Positions 57,256 through 64,000 of a stretch of DNA of 64,000 nucleotides are shown piece by piece. The stretch is from Fremontodendron californicum (lineage: Eukaryota > Streptophyta > Magnoliopsida > Malvales > Malvaceae). The first letter of the stretch is position 1. Each line of letters opens with the position of its first letter. The position numbers and the translations under genes were made by a program. Location: positions 11,798,001-11,862,000 of the forward strand of contig JAULJL010000035.1 in the NCBI GenBank assembly GCA_030761205.1. Direction: 5' to 3'. The notes under the pieces are model-generated. The model ran no database searches and was not told the DNA's origin. It saw only the letters and a program-made list of their open reading frames with translations.

Positions 57256-59324
57256 CATTATCTAACATTTTGTTTGTTGTGTCTCAGTTATAATAAGTGG
57301 TTAGCAACCTCTGCAGGTAATATCTCCTAAATTCTACCTTTAGTAGGGGGTAAGAGACATATTTTGCTAATTTGTAAAAAAAAAAAAAAAATTGATGTGT
57401 TTTAAGCCATTTAGAAGTATTCATTCTGAACAAGGTCTGAGTAAGGGAGACTTGAGACATACCTTGTCAGTTTGATTTCTTCTTTCAAAAAAAAAAAGTT
57501 TGTTGTGTTTTAAGCAATTTAGAAGTATTCATTCTGAACAAGGTCTGAGTAAGGGAGACTTGAGACATACCTTGTCAGTTTGATTTTAATCTTTTTATGT
57601 TTACTTGTTAATTTTTGTTTAGTATTTTAGGATTATTTAGGTTGCATGAGTTTGTTTTGTTTTGAGTCTTAGTTATTCCTATTCTTATGTTATTAGTTCT
57701 TTTCTCTTACACATGATTCTTTCATTTGGGTTAATAGACTTACATTGAGGACAATGTAAGAATTAAGTGTGGGGGGAACGATTTAGGATTTCTTTTATTT
57801 TTGTCTACTATTTTTTTTTATGAGTCTTTATTATTATTATTATTATTTTTTTTATGTGTTCTAGTTCCTTTTTAATACAATGATGAGATATGAATTGCAT
57901 AAGTCTAAAACAGATTTATTAGTGAGAAGATTTTCATGAGAATTGAGCTTGATGTCAACCTTTTTATGAGCCAATGTTAATATGATATGTTGATTGAGAA
58001 AGAAGCATGTTTAGACTTAATCTGACTTGTATAATCATCCTTGTGAGTTTTTGAGCCTATAATGATTGATGCATTATACAAATCAATCTAATTTCTTTCT
58101 TGAGTGCTCTTATGATTACATGATTCTCTAGAACTTGCTTTAAACCGTTTGAGACTATATTGATACATGTGACAACATGAATATGATAGAGGCATTAGGA
58201 TTATAACCAGAGCCAAACAGCCATCCATTATTAATGTTCTGAGAGAACATCCCCACTAGTGAGCCAATTTGAGCCTACATTAAATATGCTATTTTATTGG
58301 TAACCAGAACTTACACCTAGCCTAAATATACTTATATCCTTACCCTTGTTCTAAAGATGGATTATATATTTTGAGACATATTGCAAAAACAAGGGATACT
58401 TTTTGAAAATTTGGGTTAGAACGAAAGATAAGTGTGGGGGAGGAGAGAGGCAAAAGTCAAGAGAAAAAGAAAGGGATCATTGTCAAATACATTCCCATAT
58501 TAAAAAAAAAAATCTTCTCTTGAACTTCTAGTTAAAGTAAAGAAAAAGATGTTACAAAGTTGGTTAGAATGAAGCAAAGGCTCAACATGAATATTTAGCC
58601 TATGTTATTATGTGCTTTATAAGAGTTTTGAGAAGTTTTATTCGTATGATCTTATTATGTCTCTAAACTCTATGAACTCTTTGGAACCTTTGTGATATCT
58701 TTATCCTTTTGTTCTTTAACCACATTATAACCCTTTGGCCCCATTACAACCTTGAAAAAAGACCTCTTGATTTATGAAGTTGTATGATCTAAATAGTGGA
58801 GAATAGGTGGACAAGCAAGCATATGGTAGAACTGTTTTCATGAGATTGATTGAGTGTAAACACTTTACCACTACTTTAAAGAGTGAAAATCATGAGAGTA
58901 TCCCATGTGAGAGGTTGAGATTAAGTTGAATATGCACTATTTTGATTGAAATATGTTATGTTAATATTGGCTTAACTCATTTATTTACATTCAAGCATGA
59001 ATTTTTGTGAAATTCTTTGAGCTATTGATTAGTTTATAAGACTTGTTCAAAGATTGTCTCTAATTTATATTGAAAGGATTAGGAGTAAATATTTTTAGTG
59101 TATGTAGTTTACTTATATTTTAGTTTTTCAATGTTTGTGGGTATCGTTCTAGCAAACCCTCACGAGACTAAACTCGTCCACTAGGGACACCTAGGGGTTT
59201 AAAGGCTTGTGTCACATGCTAAGTGCCACCGTGATTTCCTACGAAAATGGATTAGATTAGATTTTCTTATTTTATTTTTATTGAGTCGTTGCTAGGGACT
59301 AGCAACAATCTAAGTGTGGGGGTG
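57256..59324 (+). other. 3' noncoding region of copy A with three polypurine tracts
   Basis: No supported gene. An 80-base direct repeat is at about 57397-57480 and 57506-57585; each unit contains ACAAGGT...ACCTTGT as a possible hairpin. AAGTGTGGGGG tracts occur at 57765-57776, 58430-58440 and 59312-59322, the last abutting the 3' LTR and so the working polypurine tract. Just before the first is a TTACATTG/CAATGTAA inverted repeat (57740-57759). Confidence 0.75.
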
Positions 59325-60824
59325 TGATAACTCGTATAATTATATAGTTTTTAGTTATGTTTTATTATTGTTTTGTGTCAAATACGAGTTATTATTGTTT
59401 AGTCTAATTGTGTTTATGATCTTTTATATTTTTATGTAATTTGGTGTTTTTCACAAGTTTCTTTGAGTGATTTCAGATTACTAGAATTAAGGGCAAATCC
59501 AGTTCAGTTCCAGTTCCGACACCGTTTGGCATATCAGCTATATCTCGAGTTTCACTGAAGCAATAAGGCTGAAATTTGTAGCCGTGCAAAGCTAAGAGGC
59601 ATATCTATCTTTTTCATGTTTTACACTTCTTGAAACGGAGTCGTTTTCCCTAGCGAAATCGACCATCAAGTTGGCTGATGTGCAATGACGTCTGTGCTGA
59701 CCTGTTTTCGTATTTTGCCCATATCTTCTTATCCACATCAGCAAATGAGCTGATTCCAACGGCTATGGATCCGTAACTGATAGGGGTATATTTTTCTAGA
59801 AGACAATTTTATCAGATCGAGCCTCCAATATTGACAAAATCGACCATCAAGCTGGCTGATCAGAATTGTCATACAATATGACGAAAATTGTTAGAAAAAT
59901 GCACCCACCTATTATACCTACCTTTGAAATTTGTAAAGCTTGTCTCTTGTCATTTAGCCCTCCAAAATGTGTATAAATAGAGGGCCTTGGATGAGTATTG
60001 GGATACAATATAGATTGGTAGGATATTAGCCATTGTAATAAAATTCTCTAAGTTTTCTTCTTCTTTCCTTTCTCTAGTTTTCTTTTTCTATATTTACTTA
60101 TGCTTCTTACATTTCTTTTCATTTTATTCATATCTAGTATGTGTTGCTAATCATATTGTTGAGGTGATGAGGTGAAGCTCTTGGTAAATGCTAAGGTTAG
60201 TCTCTTAAACATGAGCTAAAATGAATTATCATTTATAAACACTAGTATAGATAATATTTTCTTTTGGTTTAAAATCATACTTGCAAAGTAGAGATCTTGA
60301 TTCATTATTGACAATGAAAATGGCACAGTAAATGCTTGGTTTCATAACCTTGATTTGTTGTAGACATATACCTTGGCATAAGGAATGCTTGGACTCTTTT
60401 TATGAGTTTTGAGGACACCAAATGAACATAATATCATATGCTATGGACGTTGGACAATTTGGACTGAATTGCTAAACCTTCCGATTGGAACCTCCCTTAT
60501 GTGTGGATTTCAATTGTGTAATAAAACAAGATTAATCTTAGCATAACACCAAGAGTGAATTCTCTAACCTCAACATCCTTTCTTATTTTTTTTTATATCT
60601 TGTTTAATTGCTTTTATGTTATTTTGTTTATTTTGTTCTCTAATATCTTGTTTACTTTCTTTTTTATTGATTCCCTAATATCTTGTTTATTTTATTTTTC
60701 ATATATATTTATAAACTTATACTTACTAGTACGCTTCCCTGTGGTTCGACCTCGGACACCCGAGAATTTATTACTTGAACATAACCTGCACTTGGGTTTA
60801 CAACTCTTAATTGAGTCTCCATCA
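59325..60824 (+). repeat. 3' LTR of copy A (1500 bp)
   Basis: TGATAACTCG to CTCCATCA, followed by TSD ACTAC. It differs from the 5' LTR at about six positions. The ORF at 60555-60875 runs from this LTR into H1 and is not a gene. Confidence 0.94.
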
Positions 60825-60829
60825 ACTAC

Positions 60830-62904
60830 TATTCGGGAAACGTGGGACACTCCACCGAAAATTGTACAGCTCTAAAGTACAAAGTGCAAGGTTTGATTAA
60901 GGCCGGGTTGATAAATTTTGAGGAGAAAGGAGACCCGAACGTCAACGGTAATCCGCTACCAAACCATGCAAGGCCGGCGGTAAATGCTTTGGGAGATGGA
61001 AAGATTATCGTGGTCAAGCATAAAGTGGATGAGGTTACGACATCAATGGATTACATTTTCGGTGTCTTGGTTAAAGCTAGCATGATTAGTCCTATACAGG
61101 CTAATTTAGGTAGCTATCTTGGTGAATATGATCCAAGCAAGATTTGCAAGTATCACCAAGGTATAGTTGGCCATTCGTTGCAAGGTTGTGTTGAATTTCG
61201 GCAAGAGTTACAGAAACTGATGGATCTCTCCTAGATCGAGTTTTACATAGAGTTTGGGGCAGATGAAATTGATGTGGTGATTGGAGATTCTTCGGTGCCT
61301 GTTGCGAAACCGATCACATTCTTCTATGAGAAAAGGGCGAGTCAGTTCGAAGATGAGAAGCCAATGGGGATCAAAAATCCCGTTATTACGATCAGTGTCC
61401 CTAGTCCATTCCCATACCAAAATGATAAAGCAGTACCATAGAGATATGGATGTGATGTCATGATCAATCCTGAGGCTGCCAATTTAACTGGAGTAGGAGG
61501 AGTCACTCGGAGTGGGCGTTGTTATTCGCCTGAAATACTTGATAGGGACAAGAAAAGAAAAATAATGGAAGAAGAAAAGAACGAAGAGCCAGAAAGCAAG
61601 ATGAACCCATTGGCGGTTCGAGATATGGAATATAAAAAGCCTGTGACTGAGAGAGAGGCTTGTGAATTTTTGAAGCTGATCAAACACAGTGAATACAGTG
61701 TGGTTGAACAGTTGAATAAGATGCCAGCTCAGATTTCGCTGTTGTCACTATTGTTGAATTCCGAGCCTCACAGAGAAGCTTTGCTAAAGGTCTTGAATAA
61801 GGCACATGTGCCTCACAATATTTCCGTGGAAAATGTGGGTCATATTGCAGGAAATCTAGTGGCTACCAATTTCATAACCTTTAATGATGATGAAATTCCT
61901 CCCGAAGGCAGGGGCAGTACTAAGGCCCTCCATATCACGGTCAAGTGCAAAAGTCATGTCATGGCTAAAGTACTTATTGATAATGGTTCTTCTATTAATG
62001 TTATGCCAATGACTACATTTTCCAAGCTTCCGATAGATGTGTCTCATAATCAACCTAGTCACATGATTGTGAGAGCCTTTGATGGGACCCGTCGAGCGGT
62101 CTTGGGAGATATCGAGATGCCTCTGCAGATTGGGCCTTGTATTTTCAAGATAAAGTTTCAAGTTATGGAGATTTCACCATCTTACAGTTGTCTATTGGGA
62201 AGGTCATGGATTCACATGGTAGGGGCAGTTCCCTCATCGTTGCACCAAAAAATCAAATTTGTTATGGAGGATTATTTGGTATGTATCAACGGTGAAGAGG
62301 ATTTGTTGGTAACCCAGTCTCCAACACGCCTTATGTCAAGGCAGCTGATGAAGCATTGGAGTGTTCTTTCAGATCGTTTGAGTTCATCAATGCGACATAT
62401 GTTGGTGAAGGGTCAAAAGTGCCTGCTCTGCGTTTTTCTCAAACTGTTGGCATGTTGTTCAAGCAGACTATTGGAATGGGTTGGCGAATTGGTTCTGGAT
62501 TAGGGAAGCATCTTCAAGGGATCAGGGAGATGCCAGAGATTCAAGTAAACAGAGAAAGGTTTAGGTTAGGCTACAGGCCAACTAAGAGGGATTGGGAGAT
62601 GGTCGAGTTCGAGAAGAGAAAGAAGAGATTGGCTCGTGTGAAAGGGTATGAGTGGGAGCCGAGGAAGATGGTCTTTCCTCATCTTTATTCCACTTTTCAT
62701 TTAGGGGGATGTATTTATCTCGACGCACTTCCGCCAAATTTAGAAGAAGCGTTTTCCGAGCTTTCTATTCAGATGGTGGAGAAAGCAGGAATGAAATCTG
62801 ATGTCAAGGAAGAGTTGTTGGTGTACTCGTGCTCACCTGAAATGGAGCTGGGTAATTGGAAAGTGACAAAACTGCCAGTTATCCTTGAATCTCATAAAAT
62901 GTAA
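60830..62904 (+). pseudogene. Gag end, protease and G-patch region of H1
   Basis: Continues gag in frame after copy A: zinc-knuckle-like CDY-YSGNVGHSTENC, where related elements have His in place of the second Tyr, then a second finger-like segment (ICKYHQGIVGHSLQGC). Stops are at 61232-61234 and 61439-61441. 61460-62503 carries the protease (KVLIDNGSSINVMP, active Asp in DNGSS; LLGRSWIHM downstream). A frameshift near 62320 leads to 62356-62904, which has a G-patch (TIGMGWRIGSGLGKHLQGI), a feature of this Gypsy branch. All breaks are single-base changes. Confidence 0.85.
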
Positions 62905-63034
62905 TGCAGTGAGTCAAATCCCTATTTGCTCATGCCCAAGGGCATTAGGGATGGTCTTTTATGTATGGGCTATTTTATTTCTCATTATTTTAATAAATTA
63001 GGAACAAGATGCATTTTCATTCCCTCTTTCATTC
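62905..63034 (+). other. T-rich linker in H1 pol
   Basis: Between the G-patch frame and the reverse transcriptase linker. Low-complexity T-rich DNA without recognisable coding content. Confidence 0.4.
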
Positions 63035-64000
63035 ATGGTTGTCATTTTTTTTCATTTTTTCATTGTTGCCATTCTCTTTCTTCGTATACCAATATGTATT
63101 CTTTCGATTCCATTCAATTTCAGGGTTCCAAATAATGAATACAAAGACAATCTTAATAATAATTTGGGATTCGATTTTGAAAACACAGTTCATGTTGATG
63201 AATTTGATAATGAAGAGGAATCAGATGATTATACTTTGTCTCCAGATTTATTGAGATTAATGGAACAAGAAAAGAAACCGATTGAACCACATCAAGAGGT
63301 TACTGAGATGATCAATTTGGGAGATGAGGAAAATAAGAAATAAGTAAAGATCGGCGCTTCGTTGCCACCTGTTCAAAAGAAGAGATTAGAAGATTTGCTC
63401 AAAGAATTTGTGGATGTGTTCGCATGGTCATACAGAGATATGCCGGGTTTGGATACAGAGATTGTGGAGCACAAATTGCCTTTGCGGCCAGAATGCAAGC
63501 CGGTACAGCAAAAGTTAAGACGGATGAAACCAGAGATGCTGTTAAAGATTAAAGAAGAAGTAAAAAAGCAATTTGATGCAGGCTTTCTGGAAGTAGCTAA
63601 GTATCCGAAGTGGGTAGCCAACATCGTCCCAGTTCATAAGAAAGATGGGAAAGTGAGAATGTGTGTTGATTACAGAGATCTAAACAAGGCAAGTCCCAAG
63701 GATAATTTTCCTTTGCCTCATATTGACACCCTTGTGGATAACACTGCTAGACATTCCACGTTTTCGTTCATGGACGGTTTTTCAGGGTATAACCAGATCA
63801 AGATGGCTTTGGATGATATGGAGAAGACCACCTTTGTTACAATGTGGGGGACCTTCTGTTATAAAGTCATGCCTTTTGGGTTGAAAAATGCTGGAGCTAC
63901 TTACCAACGGGCAATAGTAACTCTGTTTCATGACATGATGCATAAAGAGATTGAAGTTCATGTGGATGACATGATAGCAAAATCCCGTGAAGATGAAGAT
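63035..64000 (+). pseudogene. Reverse transcriptase of H1, N-terminal part (continues off the window)
   Basis: An acidic linker (63035-63340) ends in TAA at 63341-63343, then the frame stays open to the window end. Motifs are DVFAWSYRDMPG, VPVHKKDGKVRMCVDYRDLN, FSFMDGFSGYNQIKM, KVMPFGLKNAGATYQR and VHVDDMIAKS, where the two Asp are the catalytic pair. This is a Tat-lineage reverse transcriptase. Because of the upstream stops the polyprotein cannot be made as one chain. Confidence 0.88.

Larger units (their letters stand above)
51018..60824 (+). mobile_element. Athila-like non-autonomous retrotransposon with NABP-like and LOG cassette, copy A (most intact)
   Basis: 9807 bp with LTRs at 51018-52516 and 59325-60824, and ACTAC at 51013-51017 and 60825-60829. 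All three genes are open: a 958-residue gag/protease/integrase-tail ORF, a 178-residue Cys-rich ORF and a 215-residue LOG. The LTR pair differs at about six positions by eye, the signature of a recent insertion. Because it lacks reverse transcriptase, RNase H and the integrase core it must rely on another element's enzymes. Same strand as its host element H1. Confidence 0.96.
35097..64000 (+). mobile_element. Tat/Ogre-like Ty3/Gypsy retrotransposon H1 (3' part off the window)
   Basis: Starts TGTAGACACCGG inside the CACTA element. Its 5' LTR is split by copy D (35097-35877 plus 45056-46483). It is followed by a primer site, a long leader, an extra ORF1, gag, protease with G-patch, and reverse transcriptase up to the window end. 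Copy A (51018-60824) interrupts gag. The extra ORF upstream of gag and the tRNA-Arg-like primer site are typical of the Ogre/Tat branch. Several nonsense codons and frameshifts make it non-functional. Confidence 0.9.

Noticed and set aside
60555..60875. 106-codon ORF across the end of copy A's 3' LTR
   Set aside because: Reads from LTR U5 into H1 gag out of the gag frame; composed of T-rich LTR sequence.

Overview
The window is plant nuclear DNA, probably eudicot, made almost entirely of transposable elements nested inside one another. The evidence is Athila-, Tat/Ogre- and chromovirus-type Ty3/Gypsy LTR retrotransposons, CACTA DNA transposons, a captured plant LAS1-like gene fragment with spliceosomal introns, and AT-rich sequence with long LTRs. 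No intact ordinary host gene is visible. Coordinates come from reading termini, target-site duplications (TSDs) and reading frames by eye.

Left block (1-33614). A minus-strand Tat-like element (T) has its 5' LTR at 30338-33614 and only RNase H and integrase remnants (29574-30316, 19397-20198, 4931-5429). Three elements are inserted in it. Copy C is an Athila-like element running off the left edge (1-4930). A 14 kb CACTA transposon (5430-19396, TSD TAT) itself contains a decayed LAS1-like gene fragment, a 5.2 kb chromovirus (6313-11540, TSD ATCTC) and a 5.07 kb solo LTR (13715-18783, TSD AATAT). Copy B is a complete Athila-like element (20199-29568, TSD ATATA).

Right block (33615-64000). After a minisatellite-bearing stretch, the left end of a second CACTA element (34813) is interrupted by a plus-strand Tat/Ogre-like element, H1 (35097 to beyond 64000). 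H1 has LTR, PBS, an extra ORF1 with a coiled coil, gag, protease, G-patch and the start of reverse transcriptase, all carrying stops and frameshifts. Copy D (35878-45050, TSD CAGGG) sits in the H1 LTR. Copy A (51018-60824, TSD ACTAC) sits in the codons of the H1 zinc knuckle.

The remarkable part is the A/B/C/D family. These elements prime from tRNA-Asp like Athila but lack reverse transcriptase, RNase H and the integrase core. Between the gag/protease/integrase-tail ORF and the 3' LTR, where Athila elements carry an env-like gene, they hold two extra genes. The first is a 178-residue Cys-rich basic protein resembling the nucleic-acid-binding proteins of carlavirus-type plant RNA viruses. The second is an intronless 215-residue LOG protein, the cytokinin-activating phosphoribohydrolase. 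Each ATG is preceded closely by a pyrimidine tract and AG, as if each were expressed from a spliced subgenomic RNA. Both genes are open in A and D. B keeps the first and has a broken LOG. C shows only the first codons of the first gene before the window ends. The cassette occurs with two different LTR types and at least two different internal deletions, so it has moved between element backbones. Near-identical LTR pairs suggest A, B and D inserted recently.
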